A stretch of 64,000 nt of DNA from Lewinellaceae bacterium (GCA_020636155.1 JACJYM010000009.1:59075-123074), one strand, 5' to 3'; shown: positions 28,011 through 38,416, numbered from the stretch's first letter. A program made the numbers and translations. Notes: generated by a model not told the origin, from the sequence alone.

Positions 28011-28415
28011 TCATAGCCTGTTAAATACTATGGTATATTTATAATCTTCGACAGGTATAGTATTGCAAACGTCATCCCTGTCAGGATCAGAACCGACAAC
28101 TTCTAATCTATACACTTCAAACGGTTGTGGATTTTCGAAAGATTCATGCAAATCATATTCAAATTCATAATCACTTTCGTCTATCCTAGCTTCAAAATAT
28201 AAGGCAATATAACCTTGCCAGAAACAATCACAGAAGCAGCAACACCGGTTGTCTTCAGCTTTTACCAATTTTAAATTATTGCCATCTTCAAAACTTACGA
28301 CATCTCCCACTCTAATCGTGATGTTCTCACCATATTCAAAATCATCTACATCCTTTTTAGAACAGGACGAAACGACAAAAACAGCAGCAAGAAGTAAAAT
28401 CAAAAATTTTTTCAT
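28011..28415 (-). CDS. Cys-rich lipoprotein, unknown function
   Basis: 134 residues with a lipoprotein signal (FLILLLAAVFVVSSC). The mature domain has an unusual cluster RCCCFCDCFWQG where related periplasmic beta proteins, as I recall them, have a single CxW-type motif (RCP...CxWxG). The rest alternates hydrophobic and acidic residues, suggesting a small beta sandwich. The cluster could bind metal or form disulfides; no function assigned. Confidence 0.65.
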   Translation of the reverse strand: MKKFLILLLAAVFVVSSCSKKDVDDFEYGENITIRVGDVVSFEDGNNLKLVKAEDNRCCCFCDCFWQGYIALYFEARIDESDYEFEYDLHESFENPQPFEVYRLEVVGSDPDRDDVCNTIPVEDYKYTIVFNRL

Positions 28416-28476
28416 GGTGTTAATATTGCTTTTCTACTAAGACGCTAAGAGACTCGCTATCGTTGGGTGGCCAATA

Positions 28477-29586
28477 TTAAACTTTATAAAATGGCAATCT
28501 GACAATCGTCGCAGGAATCAGTTTTTTCCCTGCTTGAAAGTAGATGGTATTACCCATTTTTGAGTTTTCTTTACGGACATAGGCTAGGCCAATCGGCTTA
28601 TCCAATGAAGGTGATTGTGTACCGGAAGTTACGACTCCTATTTCATTTTCATCTTGGTCAAAAACGAGATATCCATGTCGTGGAACTCTCCTTTCTTCCG
28701 TCTCGAATGCCACGAGTTTTTTCTTAACACCTTCTAGTTTTTGTTGTTCAAACATATCTCTGGATGGAAAATCATTACCTTCGGTAAATTTAGTAATCCA
28801 GCCCAGTCCGGCCTCTATAGGCGAGGTCGTGTCGTCAATGTCATTACCATATAGACAAAAACCCATTTCCAACCTAAGGGTGTCTCTAGCTCCTAACCCA
28901 CAGGGCTGGATATCAAATTCTTGTCCGGCATGCATGAGAGCATTCCACAACGCCGCCAAATCCTCATTTCTAACATAAAGTTCAAATCCTCCGCTGCCCG
29001 TATAACCCGTGGCAGAAATCAGCAAATTCTCAATTCCCGAAACTGTCCCTTTGCGGAAAGTATAGTATTTAATTTCAGACAAATCTATGTCGGTTAACTT
29101 CTGTAATGTTTGTATCGCTTTAGGTCCTTGCAATGCCAATAATCCGGTCTCCTCACTGATGTTAATCATTCGGGTATCGAATACGTTTTTAGACGTAATC
29201 CAGTCCCAGTCTTTTTGCATATTACTGGCATTGACTACAAGCAAAAAAGCTTTTTCATCTTCACTGCATTGATCTTCGAATAGCCGATAGACCAGCATGT
29301 CATCGACAATTCCACCTTCATCATTCGGCATACAAGAATACTGTGCTTCACCAGGAACCAGGGCTTTGACGTCGTTACTGCTGATGGATTGTACCAATTT
29401 TTCTGCTTCCCTTCCTTTTACAACAAACTCACCCATGTGTGACACATCAAAGAGTCCCACATTCTTCCTTACGCTGTCGTGTTCTTCCTGAATACCCTCA
29501 TACTGGAGAGGCATGTAATATCCTGCAAAATCAACCATTTTGGCACCTAAGGCCTCATGAATATCACTAATCGGTGTTTTTTTCAT
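28477..29586 (-). CDS. gcvT: Aminomethyltransferase (glycine cleavage system T protein)
   Basis: 369 residues, the family length. Visible signatures are the N-terminal GAKMVDFAGYYMPLQYEG, the folate-binding middle (GYTGSGGFELYV) and the C-terminal barrel (GTQSPSLDKPIGLAYV). It transfers the aminomethyl carbon of glycine to tetrahydrofolate. No other gcv gene is adjacent. The 117-bp leader shows no glycine riboswitch that I can recognise. Confidence 0.96.
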   Translation of the reverse strand: MKKTPISDIHEALGAKMVDFAGYYMPLQYEGIQEEHDSVRKNVGLFDVSHMGEFVVKGREAEKLVQSISSNDVKALVPGEAQYSCMPNDEGGIVDDMLVYRLFEDQCSEDEKAFLLVVNASNMQKDWDWITSKNVFDTRMINISEETGLLALQGPKAIQTLQKLTDIDLSEIKYYTFRKGTVSGIENLLISATGYTGSGGFELYVRNEDLAALWNALMHAGQEFDIQPCGLGARDTLRLEMGFCLYGNDIDDTTSPIEAGLGWITKFTEGNDFPSRDMFEQQKLEGVKKKLVAFETEERRVPRHGYLVFDQDENEIGVVTSGTQSPSLDKPIGLAYVRKENSKMGNTIYFQAGKKLIPATIVRLPFYKV

Positions 29587-29703
29587 TTGTTTAATATTGT
29601 TTGTTTGTAAAAAATCAACCCTCCAGATTAATCATCCCACCTAAGTGTTAAAATTATGCCAGACATGGTCTGTATCATTCTTATTTGCTTTTTATTTAAA
29701 TAT

Positions 29704-31749
29704 TTATCTGTAAATAATGATTACATTCTCAATCTTATCACCCACTTCTATTTGATTAACAACATCCATTCCTTCTACCACTTTTGCAAATATGGTATAC
29801 CTCCCATCCAGATGTGGTGCCGGTGAGTTCGTTATGAAAAACTGTGTGCCTTCGGTATCTTTCCCAGCGGATGCCATTCCTACATATCCCTCACTATCAT
29901 AGTACTTGAGACCCAGTTCAGATCGTATCGTGTAGTCCAAAGCGCCATAACCATCTCCTCTTGGGCATCCTCCTTGGATGACAAAATTAGGTACGACCCG
30001 ATGGAAATTCTTTTTATTAAAAAATTCCTGATTGACAAGTTTTATAAAATTGGTAACCGATCCCGGGGCATTTTGAGGGAAAAATTTAATAGTGATATTT
30101 CCCTTTGTGGTTTTGATAACTGCCTTGGTTGTATCCGACACATTATTGAATATATTCCAATCAATTGGATTATTAAATACGACTTTCTTTGGTTCGAAAG
30201 CACGGCCTAGAAGATAAGATTTCGCTTGTTCTAAGGCATTATAAGCTTCTATATCTCTAGGTAGTCGAAGTTTACTGAGTGTAGAATCAATGAAATTAGT
30301 GCTATCAATCAGCATTTTAAATTCGAGCTCTGGAATCTGCAATGTCGTCGCTATTTCTGCACATTCCCCCACGTCAGCAATTCTTAATCTTTGTTTAAAA
30401 AGCTCTAAGGCCTTCATTTTCGCCTTTCTGTGACCATACCCGTAGATGTTGATGAAGTTCTCACTGGTCAAGCTACTGCGTATGGCCTCTATTGATGCCG
30501 TGTTTTGAATTTCACTTTTTGTACCTGTATAATCATCAAGTATTAAATCAAAATTGAGAGGATCATACCCTAAGGCCTTGACATAACTGGCAATCTCATA
30601 TCGGTTTGAAGAATTGGTGATGATGGTTTTGACTTCATCTACATACTTCTTTTTAGTATTTGAATAATAAAAGGGAATATTCTTAAAAATAGCCGCATAT
30701 ACCAATGTTTTTACCTGCCACGGCTGCTTTTCCTTTATTAGTTCAGGATAGGTTAATGCATCTTTTTTGTCACCATAATTCAAAAGTATTTCCGAGGCGA
30801 CGACCGCCACATGCAGATTTTCGTCATCAATTTTTCGCTTAATAGTCGCTTCAATTGATGGATAGTCAAACTTAGACAATGATCGCAGAATATTACATTG
30901 AACTCGATAATCTTTCTCCTGTTCCAGTTTGTTAATTAAGGATGACAATACCTCCGGGTCACGTATTTTCCCTAATGCCGTAGCCACTGCCATTCTAATA
31001 TCAGGATTGCTGTCTTTATTTAGCATTTCTATCAATCTAAACTTATAACCACTTAGATCAATGTCTTTGGCTCGAGCCAAATAATTCGCTGCATATAACC
31101 TGATCTCACTATCAAGCTCTGGTGTGGTCACATAATTGACCATCAAATCTGTACCTTCAGGAACGATAATTCCTCTCATCGCAAATCGATAAATCCCACG
31201 GGTCTGTCCGAGTAGAAGCAATGTATCCGTATTGCGATAAGCTTTAACAGTGGCCATGGCTAAAAGCTCATCTTTAGTGCCTAATTTGCCTACGGCTTCA
31301 AGTATCTGGCTATTCGCCACGTTATTCACATCAAAAGTATCTTTACTGATGAAGCTGGAAATCAAATCAATGGTCGCATTGCTATTACCAATTTGCCCTA
31401 AAGAATAAGCCGCAGCAGATCTCACATCATAATTTATATCATTCAATAGTACCTTTAAGGAGTCTGCTAAATCGGGATTTTGTACAGAAGCCAAACTTAA
31501 AGCAGCTAAATATCGGTAGGTCGGGTTTTTATCGCTGAAATAAATCTTTAAACTATCAATTTTTCCCTCATCCTGAGCGGTCCAAATTTTCCTAACCACA
31601 GGGTCTCCGATATTCACATCAACTGTAGTCATAACCTTTTCACTCGGAGGTACGCAAGAGTTCATATTGACTAATATATAAACCAATAAAACCACCGTAA
31701 AAAAAGAGTACTTTCTACTCATCATAAAGGAAAATTTAAGTTTTGACAA
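29704..31749 (-). CDS. HEAT-repeat protein with C-terminal cyclophilin-type peptidyl-prolyl isomerase
   Basis: 681 residues, exported (N-terminal hydrophobic segment ending NSCVP, a possible lipobox). Residues about 50-400 are HEAT-like helical repeats (YDVRSAAAYSLGQIG, PDIRMAVATALGKIRD). The last 170 are a cyclophilin domain: FHRVVPNFVIQGG, GMASAGKDTEGTQFFI and HLDGRYTIFAKV, with the catalytic Arg and the Gln/Phe core retained. Probably an envelope folding factor using the repeats to hold clients (inference). Confidence 0.9.
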   Translation of the reverse strand: MSKLKFSFMMSRKYSFFTVVLLVYILVNMNSCVPPSEKVMTTVDVNIGDPVVRKIWTAQDEGKIDSLKIYFSDKNPTYRYLAALSLASVQNPDLADSLKVLLNDINYDVRSAAAYSLGQIGNSNATIDLISSFISKDTFDVNNVANSQILEAVGKLGTKDELLAMATVKAYRNTDTLLLLGQTRGIYRFAMRGIIVPEGTDLMVNYVTTPELDSEIRLYAANYLARAKDIDLSGYKFRLIEMLNKDSNPDIRMAVATALGKIRDPEVLSSLINKLEQEKDYRVQCNILRSLSKFDYPSIEATIKRKIDDENLHVAVVASEILLNYGDKKDALTYPELIKEKQPWQVKTLVYAAIFKNIPFYYSNTKKKYVDEVKTIITNSSNRYEIASYVKALGYDPLNFDLILDDYTGTKSEIQNTASIEAIRSSLTSENFINIYGYGHRKAKMKALELFKQRLRIADVGECAEIATTLQIPELEFKMLIDSTNFIDSTLSKLRLPRDIEAYNALEQAKSYLLGRAFEPKKVVFNNPIDWNIFNNVSDTTKAVIKTTKGNITIKFFPQNAPGSVTNFIKLVNQEFFNKKNFHRVVPNFVIQGGCPRGDGYGALDYTIRSELGLKYYDSEGYVGMASAGKDTEGTQFFITNSPAPHLDGRYTIFAKVVEGMDVVNQIEVGDKIENVIIIYR

Positions 31750-31843
31750 AGATAGAACATTAAACTATTTTAGCAGCTGAATAGCCATGAAAAGCTGCAT
31801 TTCAATGTCAATCATTTACCTGATTTTTTAAAACTCCTTTGGT

Positions 31844-33481
31844 TTAACTCAGGTATTTGGCGACAATCGGCATTCTCCTACCCATTCCGAAGGCTTTGGG
31901 GGAAACCCGCAAAACCGGAGCTGTCTGATGTCGCTTGAATTCGTTGATATTGACCAATCTGAGAATCCGCTTGACTAGAGCTTCATCATAGCCCATATCA
32001 ATGATGTCTTGAGGATCCGTGCATTCTTCGATATAGTGAAATAATATTTTATCGAGAATGTCGTAATCTGGTAGGCTATCGCTGTCCTTTTGGTTTGGTC
32101 TCAGTTCCGCACTTGGTGGCTTTACAATGGTATTAATAGGAATGATTTCCGTCTTGCGATTGATGAAATTTGCCAATTCGTAAACTTCCGTTTTGTACAC
32201 ATCACCAATCACTGACAAACCGCCACAAAGATCACCATACAGGGTTCCATAGCCCACTGCCATCTCACTTTTATTGGTGGTATTGAGAAGGATATTTCCA
32301 AATTTATTAGAAACTGCCATATTAAGAATCCCTCGAATTCGGGCTTGGATGTTCTCCTCTGTCACATTAAATGGCTTGTTTTCAAAAAGTGGTTTCAATT
32401 CATCCATAAATTGAGAATAAATGGATTGGATGGGGATAATATCATATTTTACCCCTAGATTTTGAGCTAGCAACACCGCATCATTGATACTGTGATCACT
32501 ACTAAACTGAGATGGCATCAGCAATACTCTCACATGCCCAGCTCCTAATGCCTCTGCCGCCAATACCAGTGTCACGGCAGAATCAATCCCTCCCGACAAA
32601 CCCAATATGGCATCGGTAAAACCAAGTTTGTTAAAATAATTCTTGACACCTTCCACCAAGGCATCGTGTATCAGAGAAATTTTTTCTTTTGGTTGCTCCT
32701 GTGTAGTGAAGCTGTTTTTCGCCTTCTCCAAATCAAAATAAGATATTTTTTCTTCGAAATAAGGCATTTCTATGAAAGAACCATCCGGAGACATGGCGAT
32801 ACTCCCACCATCAAAAATTATCTCTGTCTGAGCCCCTACATGGTTGACATAAAATAGTGGGATCCCGTACCTTTTGACGTTATCCATGACGACCTTAAGC
32901 CGTTTATTGGCTTGTGCATAGCTGAAAGGGGAGGCGGACACATTAATGATAAAATCAGGTTTTTGAGGCTGCATTTCATCTAAAGGGACGGTTTTATAAA
33001 GCGGATTTCCATCGCTTATATCCCAAATATCTTCGCAGACTGTGAGAGCAATTCTCTGACCTTTGAATTCAACGATTGACCATTCAAAAGCCGGCTCAAA
33101 ATACCGGTACTCATCAAAAATATCGTAGGTAGGCAATAGTGTTTTATGCTGAATGTACTTGACCTCACCTTGATAAAGAAAATACACGGAATTGAATAAA
33201 TCCTTGCCATCCAGTATTGGATTTCGGCTAGGGCTCCCTAAAACAATGGCAATGTCTTGCGAATAATCCATTATCTTGTCTATGGATTTTTCTGCCAGAT
33301 GAATAAAGTCATCAAATTCTAAAAAGTCCCTAGGTGGATATCCCGTAGTTGCCAACTCGCCAAAACAAATGATATCAGCACCATTTGATTTCGCTTCAGT
33401 GATTGCGTCGATTATTTTTTGAGTATTACCTTCGAAGTTACCAATGTGGTAATTCAATTGAGCCAAAGCTATTTTCATCAA
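31844..33481 (-). CDS. nadE: Glutamine-dependent NAD+ synthetase
   Basis: 545 residues in two domains. The N-terminal nitrilase-type amidase has the Glu-Lys-Cys triad (CFGELATTGYPP, HKTLLPTYDIFDEY, LTVCEDIWD). The C-terminal synthetase has the PP-loop LSGGIDSAVTL near residue 292 and a typical end (RRMPIVAKYL). It makes NAD+ from deamido-NAD+ using glutamine ammonia. Full length with no anomalies. Confidence 0.97.
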   Translation of the reverse strand: MMKIALAQLNYHIGNFEGNTQKIIDAITEAKSNGADIICFGELATTGYPPRDFLEFDDFIHLAEKSIDKIMDYSQDIAIVLGSPSRNPILDGKDLFNSVYFLYQGEVKYIQHKTLLPTYDIFDEYRYFEPAFEWSIVEFKGQRIALTVCEDIWDISDGNPLYKTVPLDEMQPQKPDFIINVSASPFSYAQANKRLKVVMDNVKRYGIPLFYVNHVGAQTEIIFDGGSIAMSPDGSFIEMPYFEEKISYFDLEKAKNSFTTQEQPKEKISLIHDALVEGVKNYFNKLGFTDAILGLSGGIDSAVTLVLAAEALGAGHVRVLLMPSQFSSDHSINDAVLLAQNLGVKYDIIPIQSIYSQFMDELKPLFENKPFNVTEENIQARIRGILNMAVSNKFGNILLNTTNKSEMAVGYGTLYGDLCGGLSVIGDVYKTEVYELANFINRKTEIIPINTIVKPPSAELRPNQKDSDSLPDYDILDKILFHYIEECTDPQDIIDMGYDEALVKRILRLVNINEFKRHQTAPVLRVSPKAFGMGRRMPIVAKYLS

Positions 33482-33659
33482 GAATTATTTTATAAAATTC
33501 TATTTAATCCAATTACAAATTAAAGACAATAATAGCCAATTAATACCTGAAAAAAGGAATTGTGTAGATTAATCGGAAGAAATAAGAATTTATGGATGTG
33601 TTTTATTTTTAAAATTTTCTGATACGAAAAAATTTATTTGAAAATCGAACCGCAAAGAC

Positions 33660-33691
33660 AAAGGGCTCACTGAATCATCAATAAGCCCTTT
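33660..33691 (-). terminator. Possible terminator hairpin after the transglycosylase gene
   Basis: Arms AAAGGGCT / AGCCCTTT (8 bp) with a 16-nt loop, 31 bp after the stop. No strict T run follows on the minus strand, so support is moderate. The remaining gap to 33481 shows nothing recognisable. Confidence 0.45.
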
Positions 33692-33722
33692 ATCATTTTC
33701 AAAACAAAAATTTCTCAACTAT

Positions 33723-34916
33723 TTACTTAATTCTAATTAAGGTTTTGTCTTTATTATATTTTTTATTTAGGTCAATTATGTGATTGAGATTCAACCCTTT
33801 TTCGTAAGCTACAGATTGATACGTATCTCCTCTTCCTAGTCTTGTACGCTTAACAGGTGGCGTTATGTTTCCAATATCTAGTTTTCTCTCTAGATTCAGA
33901 TTACCGCCTGTGTTTTGATTCTCTAAAAGGCTCGGAATCGAATTTAATTCTACCAATCTTTGCTCCGACATATCAGGTTTGTCACTGTAAGACAGATATA
34001 ATAAATCTTCAAAAGAGCCGTGTCTCTCTAAAAAATCATACAATTTATTCTGAGGCAATGTCAAAGTATATCTACCATCTTCACTCTCTGGAATATAATT
34101 TTTCAAAAATGCCGGATTCAACATTTTAATGACATTCATATCTAGCTCAAAACTATCAGAAAGTGTATTAAAATTCACTTTTGAAAATACTTTAGCTGTG
34201 GCTGTATTTTTTAGATTCTCATTTGGTTCTTGCGGAATAATCTCATGCTCATGATAATAATTCATAAGATAAGTCGCCGCTATAAATTTGGGAATGTAAT
34301 TTCGAGTTTCTTTAGGAAGATACTTCTCAAGTTCCCAATAATCAGTGCTTCCACTTTTTTTAATGGCATAATTTACTTTTCCCGGACCACAATTATAAGC
34401 CGCAATTGCCAATGTCCAATCCTGATAAATATCGAACAAATGTTGCAAATAATCAGCTGCTGCATACGTTGATTTTAAGGGATCTCTTCTCTCATCAATG
34501 GTGCGGTTGATGCTAAGATCGAACATTTTGGCTGTCGATTTCATAAATTGCCAAAGTCCGGCTGCACCCGCTTTGGAGGTGATATCAGGTCTTAATCCTG
34601 ATTCGATAATAGGAAGGTATTTTAGCGATTCGGGCATACCTTTTTCCCTAAGAACATTTTCAAAAAGTGGAAAATATATAGTCACTCTTCCAAGCAATAC
34701 TTCACTGATTGCCCGGTGTTCATTGATATAAAAATTTATTTTATCAGCGACCTTGCTTGTGTACTTAAGATTGACAACCGTATTGAGGTTGTACACTCTT
34801 TGTTCTATGATTTGAGCTTCCTCAATATTGCCAGCATAAGCCGCATTATTGAAGGCAGACAACGTCAAAAACAAAACCGCACACAGCAATCTCGTTGCAT
34901 TTAAAAATTTGTCCAT
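33723..34916 (-). CDS. Membrane-bound lytic murein transglycosylase (MltD-like)
   Basis: 397 residues with a signal peptide. The SLT domain has the catalytic Glu in LKYLPIIESGLRPD, then GAAGLWQFMKSTAK and LAIAAYNCGPGKVNYA. The C-terminus (LGRGDTYQSVAYEKGLNLNH) is a single, slightly short LysM-like module. It cleaves peptidoglycan glycan strands in the periplasm. A -7 box (35008-35001) lies about 85 bp upstream. Confidence 0.92.
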   Translation of the reverse strand: MDKFLNATRLLCAVLFLTLSAFNNAAYAGNIEEAQIIEQRVYNLNTVVNLKYTSKVADKINFYINEHRAISEVLLGRVTIYFPLFENVLREKGMPESLKYLPIIESGLRPDITSKAGAAGLWQFMKSTAKMFDLSINRTIDERRDPLKSTYAAADYLQHLFDIYQDWTLAIAAYNCGPGKVNYAIKKSGSTDYWELEKYLPKETRNYIPKFIAATYLMNYYHEHEIIPQEPNENLKNTATAKVFSKVNFNTLSDSFELDMNVIKMLNPAFLKNYIPESEDGRYTLTLPQNKLYDFLERHGSFEDLLYLSYSDKPDMSEQRLVELNSIPSLLENQNTGGNLNLERKLDIGNITPPVKRTRLGRGDTYQSVAYEKGLNLNHIIDLNKKYNKDKTLIRIK

Positions 34917-35000
34917 GGGTTGAACTTTTTTAATTTACAAATCAGTTTTTGGTGTGTAATTTCAGTTTTATTAAACTGCTATTGTGTGAAAATTGGTGTG

Positions 35001-35008
35001 CAAAGGTA
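35001..35008 (-). promoter_or_regulatory. -7 box (TACCTTTG) before the lytic transglycosylase
   Basis: Exact TAnnTTTG on the minus strand in the 206-bp gap between hisS and the transglycosylase gene. Confidence 0.4.
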
Positions 35009-35122
35009 CGGCTTTAATTGTTAACAGATGTTAATTATCATATTATTTTTTAAATTAACATATAAGTTATTGATTTACAATAATTATGCCAAGATTAAAA
35101 AAATGTTAAAATGGGAGTGTTT

Positions 35123-36478
35123 CTATTTTTGTAGTTTTCTTCTAAGCATTTCGAAGTCCATTAGCTCCTGATTTCCAGTATCTAAGTCTTTTAACGCCAC
35201 TTTTCCTTCGTTTCGTTCTTGCTCACCTACGATAAGAGCAAATTTAAAATTTCGGGCATTGGCATATTTCATTTGCTTTTTAAACTTGGCTGGTTCTGGA
35301 TATATATCTATAGAAATGCCTATTTTTCTTAACTTCATCGTCCAGTCGAATGCCATTTCGTGGCTTTGGTCATCCATGGCTAGAAATATAGCACTGGGCA
35401 TCTCTTCGACATCCTGCGGAAATAATCCTAACTCACTCAATACATCATAAATCCTCTCCGCACCGAAAGATATCCCTACTCCAGACATATCGTTCAAACC
35501 AAAAATATCGGTCAGATCATCATATCGACCGCCGCCGCCTAAACTGCCCATTGAAATGTGATGATATTTTTCCTTTTTGAGTACAACCTCAAAAATACAT
35601 CCCGTATAATATCCCAGCCCTCTTGCGAGTGAAGGATCGAAAATTAAATCTTTAATACCAATTCGCTTACAATAATCCATGACTTTTAGCAACTCCTCTA
35701 CCCCTTTAACACCCGTTTCTGAATTGGCAAATTTTTCAGTAAAATCCTTTAGATTATCGCTTTTTATTAGGCTGATGGCTTCTATTGTGATGGATTCTTC
35801 TATGCCTCTTCCTTTTAATTCTTCGACAACTTGGGCTTCTGAGATTTTATCTAGCTTGTCCAAAGCCACTGTCATATCAACAAATTTATCTTCAATACCA
35901 AGGCACTCAGCAATTCCAAACAACAATTTTCTATTGTTTATTTTAATTTCTACCTCGATTCCTAATGAGGCAAAAACTTCAGAATATATCGACACCAGCT
36001 CTGCTTCATACATCAGGCTGTCAGAGCCTATCACATCGACATCGCATTGATAAAATTCTTGATAGCGACCTTTCTGTGGTCTATCTGCTCTCCATACAGG
36101 CTGAATTTGATATCTTTTGAATGGAAATTGAATTTCGTTTTGGTTCATGACGACGAACCTCGCAAATGGTACTGTGAGATCATATCTGAGTCCACGCTTA
36201 GATATAGATTGAATCAATTTTTGAGAATCTCGAGCTTCTAATGCCTCGCTATCTGCACCTGCTAAAAAGTCTCCATTATTCAAAATTTTGAACAATAAGC
36301 GATCCCCCTCTTCTCCATACTTTCCTGTAAGGGTAGAAAGTGATTCCATCGCAGGCGTTTCAATGGGTAAAAAACCATATTTTACAAAGGTCTTTTCAAT
36401 CGTATTAAAAATATACTTTCTCCTTGCCACCTGTAATGGCAAAAAATCTCTAGTTCCTTTTGGAAGAGCTGGCTTCAT
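35123..36478 (-). CDS. hisS: Histidyl-tRNA synthetase
   Basis: 451 residues. Class II synthetase: motif 2 region KRYQIQPVWRADRPQKGRYQ, the His-specific GLGYYTGCIFEV and GGGGRYDDL, and a C-terminal anticodon-binding domain. Charges tRNA-His. It lies 18 bp after pheS on the same strand, so the two probably form one transcript from the pheS promoter. Normal length, nothing unusual. Confidence 0.97.
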   Translation of the reverse strand: MKPALPKGTRDFLPLQVARRKYIFNTIEKTFVKYGFLPIETPAMESLSTLTGKYGEEGDRLLFKILNNGDFLAGADSEALEARDSQKLIQSISKRGLRYDLTVPFARFVVMNQNEIQFPFKRYQIQPVWRADRPQKGRYQEFYQCDVDVIGSDSLMYEAELVSIYSEVFASLGIEVEIKINNRKLLFGIAECLGIEDKFVDMTVALDKLDKISEAQVVEELKGRGIEESITIEAISLIKSDNLKDFTEKFANSETGVKGVEELLKVMDYCKRIGIKDLIFDPSLARGLGYYTGCIFEVVLKKEKYHHISMGSLGGGGRYDDLTDIFGLNDMSGVGISFGAERIYDVLSELGLFPQDVEEMPSAIFLAMDDQSHEMAFDWTMKLRKIGISIDIYPEPAKFKKQMKYANARNFKFALIVGEQERNEGKVALKDLDTGNQELMDFEMLRRKLQK

Positions 36479-36496
36479 CTACTTCATTCTTTGATA

Positions 36497-37531
36497 TTAA
36501 ATAACAGTACTAAACTGCTTTAGAAATCTCACATCATTTTCAAACAATAGGCGGATATCCCCAATGTCAAACTTGGTAAGTGCCTGACGTTCGACTCCCA
36601 TCCCAAAGGCATAACCGCTGTATTTTTCGGGATCAATGCCGCAATTAACCAATACTTGTGGATCTACCATTCCGCATCCCATGATTTCGAGCCATCCTGT
36701 CCCCTTGGTCAGCCTGTATGTTTTTTCTGTCTCCGTACCTAGCCACACGTCCATTTCGGCACTTGGCTCCGTAAACGGAAAATAACTCGGACGAAGTCTT
36801 ATTTTGGCATTTTCGCCGTACATTTCTTTAGCAAAGTAAAGCAAGGTCTGTTTTAAGTCCGCAAATGAAACCTTCTCGTCAATATACAGACCCTCTACCT
36901 GATGAAACTGGCAATGTGACCTTGCAGAAATCGTCTCATTTCGATAGACTCTACCCGGTGCGATAATCCGAATAGGGGGTTTCTGTGTCGTCATGACTCT
37001 TGCTTGAACAGATGAAGTGTGAGTTCTTAACAAATACTTGGTAGAATCCATCAAGTAAAAAGTGTCTTGCATATCTCGTGCAGGGTGGTCCTCGGGAGTA
37101 TTCATGGCTGAGAAATTATGCCAATCGTCTTCTATTTCCCTTTCCTCTGCAACCGCAAAACCAATCTTTTCAAAAATATCAATGATTTTATTCATCATAA
37201 TGGACACCGGATGTTGCGAACCCATGTTGAGTGGTTCACCAGGTAGAGTCAAATCCAAATCCGCAATAGCTTTCGACTTTTGTGTGGCATCCAAATGAGT
37301 CTTAACTTCTTCATATCTGGTTTCTGCTACGGACTTAAGCGAATTGACCTCTTGTCCATAGTTCTTTTTTTGATCATTGGGAATATCCTTTATTGCCCCA
37401 AATAGGGGTTTTATAACGTTTTTTGTTCCAAGAAATTTAATTCTAAATTGTTCTAAATCATCAGATGACTTAATTTCATAGGCATTAATCTGCTTAAATA
37501 TCTCCTCTAAGTTTTCGAAACTAAAGTTCAT
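36497..37531 (-). CDS. pheS: Phenylalanyl-tRNA synthetase alpha subunit
   Basis: 344 residues. N-terminal coiled coil (NAYEIKSSDDLEQFRIKFLG), then class II motif 2 (PGRVYRNETISARSHCQFHQ) and motif 3 (AFGMGVERQALTKFDIGDIR), as in bacterial PheS. The beta subunit gene is not adjacent. A -7 box lies 18 nt upstream. It forms the alpha2beta2 enzyme that charges tRNA-Phe. Confidence 0.97.
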   Translation of the reverse strand: MNFSFENLEEIFKQINAYEIKSSDDLEQFRIKFLGTKNVIKPLFGAIKDIPNDQKKNYGQEVNSLKSVAETRYEEVKTHLDATQKSKAIADLDLTLPGEPLNMGSQHPVSIMMNKIIDIFEKIGFAVAEEREIEDDWHNFSAMNTPEDHPARDMQDTFYLMDSTKYLLRTHTSSVQARVMTTQKPPIRIIAPGRVYRNETISARSHCQFHQVEGLYIDEKVSFADLKQTLLYFAKEMYGENAKIRLRPSYFPFTEPSAEMDVWLGTETEKTYRLTKGTGWLEIMGCGMVDPQVLVNCGIDPEKYSGYAFGMGVERQALTKFDIGDIRLLFENDVRFLKQFSTVI

Positions 37532-37549
37532 AGTCTAAAATTAAGATGG

Positions 37550-37557
37550 CAAAGTTA
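37550..37557 (-). promoter_or_regulatory. -7 box (TAACTTTG) before pheS
   Basis: Exact TAnnTTTG on the minus strand; predicted leader of about 13 nt. Confidence 0.45.
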
Positions 37558-37627
37558 ATGATTTTATAGTTCTACTCGCCTAATAAGCCACAGCAATTGT
37601 TGACTGTGATTTTAAGTGGGTGTCATA

Positions 37628-38272
37628 TCATTGTGCAGGAATTCGATATATATCCGACATGTCATCCATCAATAAATTGCCATTGACAGGATGTGACTCA
37701 TCCGTGTAATAAGCTCGTAAGAGCAATATATCATAGTCTTGATTAGGCTTAAAACTTAAGGTATATTCTTTCCATATATGATTTTTGATTTCACCCGTGG
37801 TGTCTAGAAAAATATACTCCTCTGTCTTTTCATCCTGTCCAAAAACTTCCAAAACAATGGGACCATTAAAAGAATATACATTCCTTATATCTGAATTAAT
37901 TGGGCTTTCATACAAAGGTGATGTACATAGCATAATACCGAACTTGTACGTCTCCCCTTTTTTTAGAGGGGTCACTAAATTTTGATATATCCCCTCATAA
38001 GTTCCATCATCCCGTATCACCATGCTCACATAAGAATTACCCTCAATTGGGTCTATCGTATTATTCCAATGGCTAGAGTATTTAAAGTTAATATCAGGAG
38101 GAGATCGGCGGGCAAAAAAATGACAATCATGCCAATATTTTAAATCTTGAAAATTTCGTGTGTCTTTGATATCGCACTCAAATCCTTTATTCATTACAAA
38201 CAAAGTATCTTGGCTTAATAACGGAAATATTGAAATAGAAAATAAGGTTAGAATCAGTAAAATTCGGCTCAT
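37628..38272 (-). CDS. Secreted beta-sandwich-like protein, unknown function
   Basis: 214 residues with a clear signal peptide (ILLILTLFSISIFPLLSQ). The pattern after it (NKGFECDIKDT, then GNSYVSMVIRDDGTYEG and YQNLVTPLKKGETYKF) matches the galactose-binding-like beta sandwich found at the N-terminus of Bacteroidota envelope proteins. No catalytic residues or sorting domain were seen. Stands alone between pheS and the tRNA. Confidence 0.65.
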   Translation of the reverse strand: MSRILLILTLFSISIFPLLSQDTLFVMNKGFECDIKDTRNFQDLKYWHDCHFFARRSPPDINFKYSSHWNNTIDPIEGNSYVSMVIRDDGTYEGIYQNLVTPLKKGETYKFGIMLCTSPLYESPINSDIRNVYSFNGPIVLEVFGQDEKTEEYIFLDTTGEIKNHIWKEYTLSFKPNQDYDILLLRAYYTDESHPVNGNLLMDDMSDIYRIPAQ

Positions 38273-38416
38273 AAAAGAATTACTCTAAAAAGTGAACAAT
38301 TCCATAAACAATATTTCAGAGAAAAAGTTCTTCAAAATCGGAAAAAAATAATTTTTTATGCATTCCTGTTGCATATAATATAAAAGGTATTAATTTTGCG
38401 GTCGCTTCCGAGTTAC

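Noticed and set aside
29587..29703. Glycine riboswitch upstream of gcvT
   Set aside because: Only 117 bp with no recognisable aptamer; a weak CAGAC/GTCTG hairpin there suits the end of the upstream gene.
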